A stretch of DNA of 64,000 nt from Calendula officinalis. Taxonomy: Eukaryota; Streptophyta; Magnoliopsida; Asterales; Asteraceae. This document shows, one piece after another, positions 34,830-46,238 of this stretch. Position 1 is the first letter of the stretch. Each line of letters opens with the position of its first letter. Below the pieces are notes generated by a model. It made no database searches, had not been told where the DNA came from, and saw only the letters and a program-made list of their open reading frames with translations. Position numbers and translations under genes: made by a program. Where the stretch lies: assembly GCA_963853835.1 (NCBI GenBank), contig OY970826.1:2030001-2094000 (forward strand), read 5' to 3'.

Positions 34830-35311
34830 TGAGAGATAAGATTGTGATATATAAATTGGTTGATATATATAAACTAGTAGAATGTATTCCGTACGATGTT
34901 GCGGGGATTTTATACTATGTCCAAAAGGTTGTTTACATCAGTAAATATTTCAGTTGTACTATGATTGGTTATATGTGTGACATGCCAAATCATAAAGTTT
35001 ATGGTAAAAATAAGAGCACATAATTTATTAGTTTGGAATTTAGGACCGGTTTAAACAAATGTTATAAATGAGATTATTAATAATAATACTTATAAAATGA
35101 ACAATATCGATTAGATTTATCGTATTTAAAAAAAAGATTAAAATAATAAAAGTTAAGGAAACTTAGTTTCACCCAAGCTTCATCCTGGTTATGGATAGAT
35201 CACCCAGGTTCGGGTCCATAAGCCTATCATGTTTAGTTACAAAGAAATATAAAGTTTTGAGGGTAAACTATTAATTTTTGAAAACATTTAAATGTTGCAC
35301 ATTAAATTTCA
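34830..35311. other. AT-rich intergenic DNA
   Basis: No gene recognised. GGTTCGGGTCCATA near 35208 looks like a B box but lacks a clear partner. Confidence 0.35.
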
Positions 35312-35477
35312 TGGTAGTAAGTGGTATGGGTGAAATATATAGGGTGATTCCCAAGACCTATTGGTCATGGGTTCAAGTCCAGTCGTGGACGTCGGGTTTA
35401 TTCCCCATAGGTGAAGGATTTGAGGGAAGACATACTGCCCCTTATGGATGTCATTGTCTAGACTCGAACCACTAAGT
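35312..35477 (+). mobile_element. tRNA-derived SINE, 5' part (continues at 45682)
   Basis: Same family as 19359-19547: TAAGTGGTATGGG, B box GGGTTCAAGTCC, body GAAGACATACTGCCCC and GACTCGAACCACTAA. It stops in the 3' body; the missing tail (CTAACTTACTAACTTGCCGT then A-run) is at 45682-45713. The gap is filled by an LTR and by R2. Confidence 0.8.
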
Positions 35478-35884
35478 TGTAACACACCAATTTTTCAAAA
35501 CAATTTAAACTTTTTAAATGAATAAGTTTAACATTCAAAATCCATAATATCCAAAATATGGTTTAAATAAAACATTTGGAATAATTAAGGAGTACCAAAA
35601 ATCGGTGTTACAAATATATCAAAACTAGTCTAGGGAATTAAATAAGTACACCGAGCTTAATCTTCCAATGCTACAACTACGGGCCGCCTAATCCTTAGCT
35701 CCCGAACCTGAGTACATAGTAAAAAATAAACGTAGTACGTGAGACAAGATTGTCTCGTGAGAAACATGAGTTTTAGACCCGGTTAGAAAATATTTGCAAT
35801 AAAATAATAATTAAATAATTATAAAATTGCACATAGTCAAACATACTCTAAGGCTTGCCATAAGCCAATCACATACGTAACGGG

Positions 35885-36090
35885 CCTCCCCGAAACAACT
35901 CCCCCGATATGGGTTAACTAGGTAAACTCCCCCGTTTCCGGGTTATCTATTTGCTCCCCTGATTTTCGGGTTATCTCAAACTCCCCCGCTTTCCGGGTTA
36001 TCTATTTCTCGACACACTACCCTTGTGCAGGGTGGTACCGCTCCAAGTAGGTGTCACTAACTCCCCCAACTTGTGTGGGTTATCTAGGAT
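35885..36090. repeat. Imperfect tandem repeat inside LX
   Basis: Four to five units of about 40 bp built on CTCCCCCG, TTTCCGGGTTATCTATTTG. Belongs to the LX LTR. Confidence 0.7.
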
Positions 36091-36250
36091 CCAATTGTTT
36101 AGCTATCACATAACAATTCAACTACTTGAGCCAATGCTCCAAATCATAAGATTCAACATACTAGTGGTAACCAAGCAAGTCAATAGCGATTCATATCATC
36201 TACTAACTAATACATCTTTATTTCTTTATTAAAACACTTATTTAATAAAG

Positions 36251-37196
36251 TGTAACATACGTGTTTTAAAATTTTGTATTTTAATAGTTAAAAATAGATA
36301 ATAGTTGGTAAATGATAAGATAATAGACTTTGTAGTTGAAAATATTGCTAGAAATCTGTGATTTTGGGTATAGAAAAGTGGTATAAGTTAGAGGGAAGAA
36401 AAAAAAGTGAAAAAATTTCAGCATTTTGGGAGATAGCGGCGCTATCTTAGAGATAGCGGCGCTATCTTATGTAAATTGGAACAGCGACTCGAAATAGCAA
36501 AAGGGGGAAAACGCGAAAATTGGGGGATAGCGGCGCTATCTTGGAAGATAGCGGCGCTAAAAAGCGCGGGTGTGGAGATAGCGGCGCTATCTCTAGGATA
36601 GCGGCGCTATCTTGTGCAGATTAGACATAAAAACGGGATTTTTCCCCATTTCAGCCAAAAAATTTCTTCTAGACTTTTCTCTCTCGGTAGTTGGCGATTT
36701 TGGACGATTTTGGGAGTTGCTGGACAGATTTGGGTTAGGAATCAAAGGATTATTGTCTATTGTGTTAATAATCAAGGTATTTCATCCTCTCTAACTTAAT
36801 GCATGTGTAGAAATTGAGTTATCTAGTTGGTAGGTCATGAACCCTAAATTTAGGGAATTAGTTACAGCTGAAAATTGAGATGGTACACTAGTATAATTGA
36901 GTATTTAGCTATGAGAAATGTAGTTAGTATGTGATCATGTGCAAGTATGAATAAATTGATAATTAGGGTTTGAGTTCATCACCACTTTTGGGGAAAATTG
37001 GTGATTAAGATCAATTTTAGTTATGCTTATGAACTAGAATGTTGATTGAGATATGTGTAATTGTGATAGATAAACAATTGGGAGATTGTGGTGATCGCAT
37101 CGATCGGTGATATTGGAATTGTGATTAAAGGAAGTGTGTGGCTCGTGTTGGCAAGTGTTTAATCCCAGGTGAGTTCCTTATGTGCAATGTGTATAC

Positions 37197-37240
<44 letters not shown>

Positions 37241-38041
37241 AATATAATCAATTGGTATTTGGAACAAATTGACTTCCTTGGATATTGTTTCGGTTGTTGA
37301 AGACATTGATATTCCTTATGAACAAACTCATTCTTCCTTGACCCGTTTGAGTGATTTCCCTTGAGTGACAATTCATTTCGTGAGGACCCATGGCGGCTCG
37401 AGTATTACTGTGTGTAATATGTTGGGCGGTGGACGCGGGAGTACCTGGCGGAGGAGTGGTATGGACCGTGGTGGTGAAGCTGGATCATGGACTCGGTTAG
37501 GGGTGCCATGGTCACCTTCATCGGCCTCATTCCCTAATGGCCTAAGGGGGAATGACGCACTTTGTTAAATCTGGATATTACACTTTGATCATTGTTGACC
37601 CGTTATGGATATGTGATACCTCGTGAGGATGTTGATATGTTAACCCGGTACTTTGACCCATTTCTAACAGTTTGTTTATTTTGATCATTTATATAATTAT
37701 TTAGTATAACATTATACATTGTGGAACTCACTAAGCTTTTATAGCTTACACTTTTAGTTGTCACCATTTTCAGGTATAGATAGAGGCAAGAACAAGTGTG
37801 AGTAGGTGATTGAAGTTGGAGTTGCTTGAAGCTTGGAAAAGCTTCTCTTTTGGTATAGACATGTAGTATTTTGTACATTTTGTCATGGGTTGGTTAGTTG
37901 GTTTGTATCCGGTATAGAAGGTCGGTTCTTAGCATGTCTAATTTCTTTTGGTGGTTTATGTTAACATTTGTATTTTGGTTAATTTGGATGGTTTGGTTGT
38001 AGTGATGCTATAAAAAGGTCATTTTGGTTTCGGTCCTTACA
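36251..38041 (+). repeat. R2 5' LTR
   Basis: 1,791 bp, TG...CA. Includes a (TA)n tract at about 37203-37236 and the GATAGCGGCGCTATC cluster at 36431-36611. Confidence 0.95.
36431..36611. repeat. Cluster of GATAGCGGCGCTATC palindromes in the R2 LTR
   Basis: Six occurrences (36431, 36451, 36526, 36547 partial, 36577, 36597), each a dyad round GGC with 6-7-bp arms. The cluster ends about 15 bp before ACATAAAAACGGG, the likely promoter box of the LTR. The 3' LTR has the same cluster at about 43135-43315. Confidence 0.9.
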
Positions 38042-38044
38042 ATA

Positions 38045-38056
38045 TGGTATCAGAGC
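38045..38056 (+). other. R2 primer-binding site (initiator tRNA-Met)
   Basis: TGGTATCAGAGC, 3 bp after the 5' LTR. Confidence 0.9.
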
Positions 38057-38246
38057 ATTGGTTTGAGTGAACTAGGTATCATTGTGGTACTAGACTCAAA
38101 CTTAGGCGTTGATAGTATAGTGTATAGGCTAAGAGCTTAGGTCGGATACAAACCATAGGTTGGACATGTATGTATGAGTCTAAAGAAATGTTAGGGTGAG
38201 TGTTATTTAATATATTCTTTATCTTTTCATAAAATTTCAGTTAGGG

Positions 38247-41200
38247 ATGGATCAAGGAAGTAGTAACAATGACAATGATGGTCCGAGAAGTGCGGAACAT
38301 CCAGAATTAACTCCTTCGGGTCCTCGAACCCAAGGAACAAACCCCAGTAATCGTGAAGAAGAAGAAGAAGTGGTATCTCCGAGGGAGGAAAGGTTGATGA
38401 ATAGGATGGCGGACATGGTCCGGGCCACCTTTGAACAATTTAGACGTGAAGAGAAGGAAAGGTCAAAAGAAAAGGAGAAGGTAGTAGATGAATCCCCGAG
38501 TAAGAAGTCGGGAATGGTTTCATTCAAAACTTTTCGTAGTAGTGGGGCCACAGAATTTTCGGGTGTGACAAACCCCGTGGAAGCATTGTTGTGGGTTGAA
38601 AACACGGAGAAGGTATTTCGTATCTCTCGTGTCGCCAAAGATGATCAAACCGTGTATGCCACCGCCATGTTCACCGGTAAGGCACTAACTTGGTGGAATA
38701 ACACGTTTAAAATCTTGAGTGAAGAAGAGCAAGATCATATGAATTGGGATTCGTTCAAGGCCCGGTTTCTTGAACAATATTGCCCAAGTGATATGAGAAG
38801 AAGGTTAGAGAAGGAGTTTTTAGAACTCAAGCAAGGAACTTTGTCGGTAGATGAGTATGAGACGTTATTTAATCAAAAGGCACAGTTTGCAACAAAGTAC
38901 ATTCCGACCGAGGTTGAGAAGATCCAAATGTTTGTAGAAGGGTTAAGGTATGAAATCCAAGACTTTGTGAGCAACCGTGATATCCCGTCGTTTGCTAAGG
39001 CGGTGGAGTATGCTCGAAGAAGAGAGCATGATTTGAGTCTTCGTAGGGAGTTGACTCCTGAATCTAAACGTCAAAAGATTGAACAAACTACTTCGTCTCC
39101 TTCCGGTCGTATTAATCGATTTATTCCTAATCGTCGAACCCAATCTCAAGGGTCATTTCGGCCTTGTGGCCAATCCCAATCGTTCTCTATTCAAGTAAGA
39201 TTGAAGTTGAATTTAATATCATGTTATGTGTATCTTATGAATTGTGTTTAACCATTTGAAATATTTTAGTCGGATGCTAACCGAGATTGCCAATCTTGTG
39301 GCAAGAATCACCGAGGACGGTGTAATAGTGATCGTGGGCCCGTGAAGTGTTTTGGTTGTTATGAGGAAGGTCACATAAAATCTAGGTGCCCGAATAAGGA
39401 TGTTGTTTGTTATGGTTGCGGATTGGTGGGTCATCGGAGACGTCAATGTCCTAATCCTTCTAATCGAACAGTTGAAAGTCGAGGTTCGGTACAACAACCT
39501 CCGCGAGTGGGTGCGGCAAGTCAAAAGGAGGAGGTCCCCAAGGTTAGAAGCCGTGCATTTCAGTTGACCCCGGAGGAAGCCCGGGAGGATCCAAATGTCG
39601 TTTCTGGTATATTTCTTGTTAATTCCCAACCCGCCCATATATTATTTGATTCTGGAGCTTCTGATTCCTTTGTATCTGTGAAATTTGCTAAATTGTTATC
39701 TGTGCTTCCATCTCCTTTGTCGAATCCATTCTGTGTTGATACTGCGGGTAGTGAGACCCTAGTAGCCAATCGTGTGTATAAGGATTGCTCGTTAGAGATA
39801 GATGATCATAAGTTCCTAGTAGATCTAGTGATGATAAATTTGCCCAATTTTGATATTATTATTGGGATGGATTGGATGTCTAAGTACCATGCCGATATTA
39901 TGTGTTATGAGAAAGTGATTAGAATTCCGGTACAAGGAAGAGAACCTTTGTACGTGTATGGTGAAAGTAAAATGAAGAAGAGGCGGGTGATTTCTTTCTT
40001 GAAGGCTAGTAAATTGATGTCCCATGGATGTTATTCTTATTTAGCTTATGTTCTCAATTCGGTTGTAGAAGTTAAGAAATCAGTGAAAGATGTTCCCATT
40101 GTTAATGAATTCCCGGATGTATTTCCCGAGGATTTACCCGGATTGCCGCCTGATCGTGAAGTTGAATTCCGAATTGATCTCGTGCCGGGTGCGGATCCGA
40201 TAGCCAAATCTCCTTATCGTTTAGCCCCGGCAGAAATGAAAGAAATTATGAATCAGTTGCAAGAATTACTTGATAAAGGGTTCATTCAACCGAGTGTGTC
40301 ACCGTGGGGTGCACCGGTTTTGTTCGTTAAGAAGAAAGACGGGTCAATGCGGATGTGTATTGATTATCGTGAACTCAACAAAGTAACAATCAAGAACAAA
40401 TATCCTTTGCCTAGAATTGATGATCTTTTTGATCAATTGCAAGGTACAAGTTATTTTTCTAAGATTGATTTGAGGTCCGGTTATCATCAGTTGAAAGTTT
40501 ACAAAGAAGATATACCTAAGACCGCATTCCGAACCAGATACGGGCATTATGAATTCTTAGTCATGCCATTCGGTTTAACGAATGCTCCGGCCGCCTTTAT
40601 GGATATGATGAATCGAGTATGTCGTCCTATGTTGGATAAGTCGGTTATTGTTTTTATCGACGACATCTTAGTGTATTCTAAATCCGAGAGCGATCATGCT
40701 TCGCACCTTCGTGAAGTCCTTAATCTTCTAAGAAAAGAGAAATTGTATGCCAAGTTTTCCAAATGTGAATTTTGGTTACGCCAAGTTCAATTCCTTGGTC
40801 ATGTGGTATCAGGTGAAGGTATATCTGTCGATCCTTCAAAGATTGAGGCGATTAAGAATTGGGAAGTGCCTCGAAATGCTTCCGAGATCCGAAGTTTCTT
40901 AGGTCTCGCGGGTTATTACCGCCGGTTCATTAAAGATTTTTCTCGATTGGCCGTGCCTCTCACGAGTCTTACCCGAAAAGATGTGAAGTATGAATGGGGT
41001 GAAGCACAAGAAAAAGCCTTTAGAATATTGAAAGACTGTTTGATGAATGCTCCCATTTTGTCATTACCCGAAGGTGAGGAAGATTTTGTTGTGTATAGTG
41101 ATGCATCAAAAATGGGACTCGGGTGTGTTCTCATGCAACGGGGAAAAGTTATTGCTTATGCTTCCCGCCAATTGAAGGAGTATGAAAAGAATTACCCGAC

Positions 41201-42920
41201 TCATGATCTTGAGTTATCCGCGGTAGTGTTTGCACTAAAGATTTGGCGGCATTATTTGTATGGGACTAAGTTCCAACTCTTTACCGATCATAAGAGTCTC
41301 AAATATATATTTAGCCAACAATCGTTAAATATGCGACAACAACGTGCCATGGAACTCATAAAAGATTATAATTGTGAAATTTTGTATCATCCCGGGAAGG
41401 CGAATGTAGTTGCTGATGCCCTAAGCCGTAAGGCTTACCGTTCGAGTATGTGTTATGCAATGTCCTCCACTACATTGAAGTTTATTTTGCTGGATGACCT
41501 TAAGAAGTGGCAAGATGAGGCATTAAAGCCCGAGAATATTAAGAAGGAGAGAATGGTGAATTATGAGAAAAATTTAGAGGTGGATGGTCGAGGTGTCAGG
41601 GTTTTTAGTAACCGTGTATGGATACCGAAGATTGGAGAATTGAGAAATGATGTGTTGCGTGAGGCACATAGTTCAAAGTTCTCAATTCATCCGGGTATGA
41701 ATAAAATGTATCATGATTTAAGGTTGGATTATTGGTGGCCGGGAATGAAGAAGGATATTGGGAGGTTTGTACAAGAATGCAACATTTGTGCTCAAGTTAA
41801 AGCCGAGCATCAGAAACCCTATGGAAGTTTGCAACCACTTAGCATTCCTGTATGGAAGTGGGAGGAAATCTCCATGGATTTGATTACTAAACTTCCGAGA
41901 ACTGCTCGTCAACACGATTGCATTTGGGTGATTGTTGACCGTTTGACCAAGAGTGCGCATTTCCTTGCTATGAGGGAAACGGCACCGATGGATTCATGGG
42001 CACAAGTATATTTAGATGAGATAATTGCTAGACATGGTGTTCCTTTGAAGATTGTATCGGATAGAGATTCCCGATTTACTTCCAATTTTTGGAGTAGCAT
42101 GCAAAAAGAATTGGGATCGAAAGTAGCTCTTAGTACCGCTTATCATCCGCAAACGGACGGGCAAACCGAGAGAACGATTCAGACTTTAGAAGACATGCTT
42201 AGATCTTGTATATTAGAATTTGGTGGAAGTTGGGATAAGTATTTATCATTGGCCGAATTTTCTTACAATAACAGTTATCACTCTTCAATCAATATGGTAC
42301 CATATGAAGCATTGTATGGAAGAAAGTGTCGAACACCTTTGTGTTGGCGAGAAGTTGGAGAGAAGGTGCTGGTGGGACCCGAGTTGGTCCAAGATACTAG
42401 TGATAAAATTCAGATTGTTCGGGAAAGAATGAAAGCGGCCCAAGATCGTCAAAAGTCATACGCGGATAAAAGGCGAAAACCGATAGAGTTTTCAATAGAC
42501 GACTATGTAATGTTAAAAGTTTCACCATGGAAGGGTGTCATGAGATTTGGGAAGAAAGGTAAGTTAAGTCCTCGATTTATCGGCCCATTTAAGATCATAG
42601 AACGGGTCGGAAAGCAAGCTTATCGCCTTGAGTTACCGGAAGAGCTAGCGGGTATCCATAATGTGTTTCATGTTTGTTATTTAAGAAAGAGCCTTAGAGA
42701 ACATGAGGAAACGGTACCGTTGACCGAAGTCAAAGTCAACGAGAAATTGAGGTACGTAGAAGAACCGGAAGAAATAGTTGACCAAAAGTCGGTTAATCTC
42801 AAAAATAAGGAAATTCAGCTAGTATTGGTGAAATGGAAACACCATAGAGGTCCGAATTACACGTGGGAAAGAAGAGATGATATGATTGAGAAGTATCCAG
42901 TCTTGTTCAAGTCAACCTAA
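38247..42920 (+). CDS. R2 gag-pol polyprotein with chromodomain (probable intron 39195-39269)
   Basis: Retroelement polyprotein. ATG 38247 opens gag, with a retrotransposon-gag domain at about residues 110-245 (TWWNNTF, FLEQYCPSDMRR). The frame closes at 39251 if unspliced. Removing a 75-bp GT-AG segment keeps the frame and gives 1,532 residues. After the junction come three Cys-His knuckles (CQSCGKNHRGRC, CFGCYEEGHIKSRC, CYGCGLVGHRRRQC), aspartic protease LFDSGASDSF, reverse transcriptase with MPFGLTNAPAAF and VFIDDILVYS, RNase H (YSDASKMGLG), integrase with an HHCC finger and D, D, E at MDLITK, SDRDSRF and YHPQTDGQTER, a GPF module (IGPFKI), and a C-terminal chromodomain (VKWKHHRGPNYTWER). 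Chromodomain elements of this layout are the Tekay/Del type, which direct insertion to particular chromatin. No other stop or frameshift was seen. Confidence 0.93.
39195..39269 (+). other. Probable spliceosomal intron in R2 gag
   Basis: 75 nt (a multiple of three), AT-rich. Starts CAA|GTAAGA and ends ATATTTTAG|T with a possible branch site TTTAACC. It contains in-frame stops. Its exact removal joins two frames on a codon boundary just before the first zinc knuckle. Confidence 0.75.
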
Positions 42921-42938
42921 TTTCGGGACGAAATTCTC

Positions 42939-42950
42939 AAAAGGAGGAGG
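42939..42950 (+). other. R2 polypurine tract
   Basis: AAAAGGAGGAGG just before the 3' LTR. Confidence 0.85.
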
Positions 42951-42954
42951 TAAT

Positions 42955-44728
42955 TGTAACATACGTGTTTTAAAATTTTGTATTTTAATAGTTAAAAATA
43001 GATAATAGTTGGTAAATGATAAGATAATAGACTTTGTAGTTGAAAATATTGCTAGAAATCTGTGATTTTGGGTATAGAAAAGTGGTATAAGTTAGAGGGA
43101 AGAAAAAAAAGTGAAAAAATTTCAGCATTTTGGGAGATAGCGGCGCTATCTTAGAGATAGCGGCGCTATCTTATGTAAATTGGAACAGCGACTCGAAATA
43201 GCAAAAGGGGGAAAACGCGAAAATTGGGGGATAGCGGCGCTATCTTGGAAGATAGCGGCGCTAAAAAGCGCGGGTGTGGAGATAGCGGCGCTATCTCTAG
43301 GATAGCGGCGCTATCTTGTGCAGATTAGACATAAAAACGGGATTTTTCCCCATTTCAGCCAAAAATTTCTTCTAGACTTTTCTCTCTCGGTAGTTGGCGA
43401 TTTTGGACGATTTTGGGAGTTGCTGGACAGATTTGGGTTAGGAATCAAAGGATTATTGTCTATTGTGTTAATAATCAAGGTATTTCATCCTCTCTAACTT
43501 AATGCATGTGTAGAAATTGAGTTATCTAGTTGGTAGGTCATGAACCCTAAATTTAGGGAATTAGTTACAGCTGAAAATTGAGATGGTACACTAGTATAAC
43601 TGAGTATTTAGCTATGAGAAATGTAGTTAGTATGTGATCATGTGCAAGTATGAATAAATTGATAATTAGGGTTTGAGTTCATCACCACTTTTGGGGAAAA
43701 TTGGTGATTAAGATCAATTTTAGTTATGCTTATGAACTAGAATGTTGATTGAGATATGTGTAATTGTGATAGATAAACAATTGGGAGATTGTGGTGATCG
43801 CATCGATCGGTGATATTGGAATTGTGATTAAAGGAAGTGTGTGGCTCGTGTTGGCAAGTGTTTAATCCCAGGTGAGTTCCTTATGTGCAATGTGTATACT
43901 TTTAATTATATATATATATATATAAACAATATAATCAATTGGTATTTGGAACAAATTGACTTCCTTGGATATTGTTTCGGTTGTTGAAGACATTGATATT
44001 CCTTATGAACAAACTCATTCTTCCTTGACCCGTTTGAGTGATTTCCCTTGAGTGACAATTCATTTCGTGAGGACCCATGGCGGCTCGAGTATTACTGTGT
44101 GTAATATGTTGGGCGGTGGACGCGGGAGTACCTGGCGGAGGAGTGGTATGGACCGTGGTGGTGAAGCTGGATCATGGACTCGGTTAGGGGTGCCATGGTC
44201 ACCTTCATCGGCCTCATTCCCTAATGGCCTAAGGGGGAATGACGCACTTTGTTAAATCTGGATATTACACTTTGATCATTGTTGACCCGTTATGGATATG
44301 TGATACCTCGTGAGGATGTTGATATGTTAACCCGGTACTTTGACCCATTTCTAACAGTTTGTTTATTTTGATCATTTATATAATTATTTAGTATAACATT
44401 ATACATTGTGGAACTCACTAAGCTTTTATAGCTTACACTTTTAGTTGTCACCATTTTCAGGTATAGATAGAGGCAAGAACAAGTGTGAGTAGGTGATTGA
44501 AGTTGGAGTTGCTTGAAGCTTGGAAAAGCTTCTCTTTTGGTATAGACATGTAGTATTTTGTACATTTTGTCATGGGTTGGTTAGTTGGTTTGTATCCGGT
44601 ATAGAAGGTCGGTTCTTAGCATGTCTAATTTCTTTTGGTGGTTTATGTTAACATTTGTATTTTGGTTAATTTGGATGGTTTGGTTGTAGTGATGCTATAA
44701 AAAGGTCATTTTGGTTTCGGTCCTTACA
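42955..44728 (+). repeat. R2 3' LTR
   Basis: 1,774 bp, nearly identical to the 5' LTR except for a shorter (TA)n tract (about 43908-43923). Confidence 0.95.
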
Positions 44729-45681
44729 TAAAGACTACTAAAAACTTGTTTAATCATTTAAACTATGAAAACTCTTTTACTATGTACTCAGAAAAGATCA
44801 CATGTACTCACCTTAGCAATGCTATCCAACACTTGTGTTAATCAACACAAATCCTTACTTCTTAATCAAAGAAGTACTTCAAATCTCAAGGTCTTCTTGA
44901 CCTAATACCATCATCAACACAATATAACTAGTTATTATTCATAACTAATCACTAATCTATCCAATTTAACATTCCCAACCACCAAGTTCATACCACTTGG
45001 TGGAAATCTCAAACCCTAGTTCAAGATTTCTGTCCATAAAACCCAAATCTAGCTTGTACACATTGATTACAAGCTTACCATGAGTGTTTTACACTCATGA
45101 TAGACCATCTTCCCCAAAGATAGTATGGTTGGTTCCCAAAACCACCATTGATGCCCATGAAAAGCTTGAAACTAAGGTAGAAGATGATAAGAATCAATAA
45201 TCTTTACCTTTGATGTTTAAATCTTCAAAGATGATGAAGATTTAAGCTCTAGACCTCCAAAATCGCCTCTTCTCTTCACCAAAAACGGCTGAGCTACTAG
45301 TAGGGTCGTTGATGCCTAAACCCTAGCCTAAAACCCGTTTTTATACAGAGGTCACTAGTTCACGATCGCGAACTTGAGTTCGCGTCGTGAACTCTGCGTG
45401 TCGCTAACAGTTCGCGATTGGGAGCAGGTCGGGAACTCCATGTCTGAAAAACTCCACTTCCCTATATGGAGTTCACGATCGCGAACCATAGTTCGCGCCG
45501 TGAACTTCCACAGTCAGCTAGGCTGCACTTTTTGGTCGTCCGATTCAGCCCGGTTTCGACCCTAACTATATCAAACGGTGTCCAAATGATACGAAACCAA
45601 TTCCTACGGTTCTGAAATGAATTATCCATAATTATCATATTTTTGTACAATTTATTTATTTACAAAATCTCGGTCGTTACA

Positions 45682-45713
45682 CTAACTTACTAACTTGCCG
45701 TTCAAAAAAATAA
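45682..45713 (+). mobile_element. SINE 3' tail, separated from 35312-35477
   Basis: CTAACTTACTAACTTGCCGT then TC and an A run: the end of the same SINE family as 19359-19547. Confidence 0.75.
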
Positions 45714-46229
45714 AATTTGTAATTTCATAAAAAGTTAAACTTAAAGGGTGTAAGATGCAATTTCAGCCAACTTTAATCGGAAAAACTGAAAAAAGAATAA
45801 AAGAAAAAGAAAAAAAGGTAAGCCAAGATTAGAACCCATGAGGTCTTCCACATTGGGCATACAACTTTACTACTTAGGTTAGATCATAAATGTCTAGATG
45901 CTTTATATCCTCCACTAATTGTTAAATAAGAAAAAAAAAAGTTTCAGGGACTAAATACTAATTGTACATCACTAACTGCTAAATAGGAAAAAATTTAAGT
46001 ATAAGAAAGTAATTGTAAAAAAAAAGTCAAATGTTAGTTAAATAGAAAAAATAAAATAGCAGGTTTAATAAAGTAAATGACATAAAGGGGAAAAAAATTA
46101 AGGGCAAAGAAGTAAATACACATTATATGGGATATAAAAAATCTCAAAGGTTTAAATTAGAAAAATAAATTAGCAGGTTTAATAAAGTAAATGACAAAGG
46201 GCAAAAGAGTACATCTACATCCTATGGCA
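45714..46229. other. AT-rich intergenic DNA
   Basis: Several partly repeated phrases (TTAGCAGGTTTAATAAAG / TAGCAGGTTTAATAAAG near 46060 and 46171). 45825-45890 looks like a worn SINE on the minus strand (GATTAGAACCCATGAGG). No gene. Confidence 0.4.
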
Positions 46230-46238
46230 TATGTATTA

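Larger units (their letters stand above)
36251..44728 (+). mobile_element. R2: young Ty3/gypsy chromovirus (Tekay-like)
   Basis: 8,478 bp, flanked by the exact 5-bp duplication TAAAG (36246-36250 and 44729-44733). LTRs are 1,791 and 1,774 bp, starting TGTAACATACG and ending GTCCTTACA. The length difference is explained by a shorter (TA)n tract plus one A; I noticed only one clear substitution. The primer site TGGTATCAGAGC and polypurine tract AAAGGAGGAGG are in place. Gag-pol is complete apart from a probable intron in gag, and the polyprotein ends in a chromodomain. Of the three LTR elements this is the most recent and the only one likely to encode working proteins. Confidence 0.95.
35478..45681 (-). 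mobile_element. LX: solo-type LTR on the minus strand, split by R2
   Basis: TGTAACACACC at the left and GGTCGTTACA at the right give TG...CA ends inside a SINE. Without R2 it is about 1.7 kb, similar to the R2 LTR (about 1.8 kb). On the minus strand it has GC-rich palindromes (GTTCACGATCGCGAAC and variants, 45358-45505) a short distance before a TATAAAAAC box (45337-45345), the same plan as the R2 LTR. It looks like a single LTR of a Tekay-like chromovirus; no internal domain is present. Flanks (TAAGT and CTAAC) do not form a clean 5-bp duplication, so exact edges are uncertain. Confidence 0.65.

Noticed and set aside
37365..37878. Short frames in the R2 LTR, duplicated at 44052-44565
   Set aside because: They are identical because the LTRs are; no protein family and no selection argument.
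38247..42920. Endogenous pararetrovirus (caulimovirus-type) origin of the R2 polyprotein
   Set aside because: Integrase, chromodomain, true LTRs and a 5-bp duplication show a chromovirus retrotransposon.
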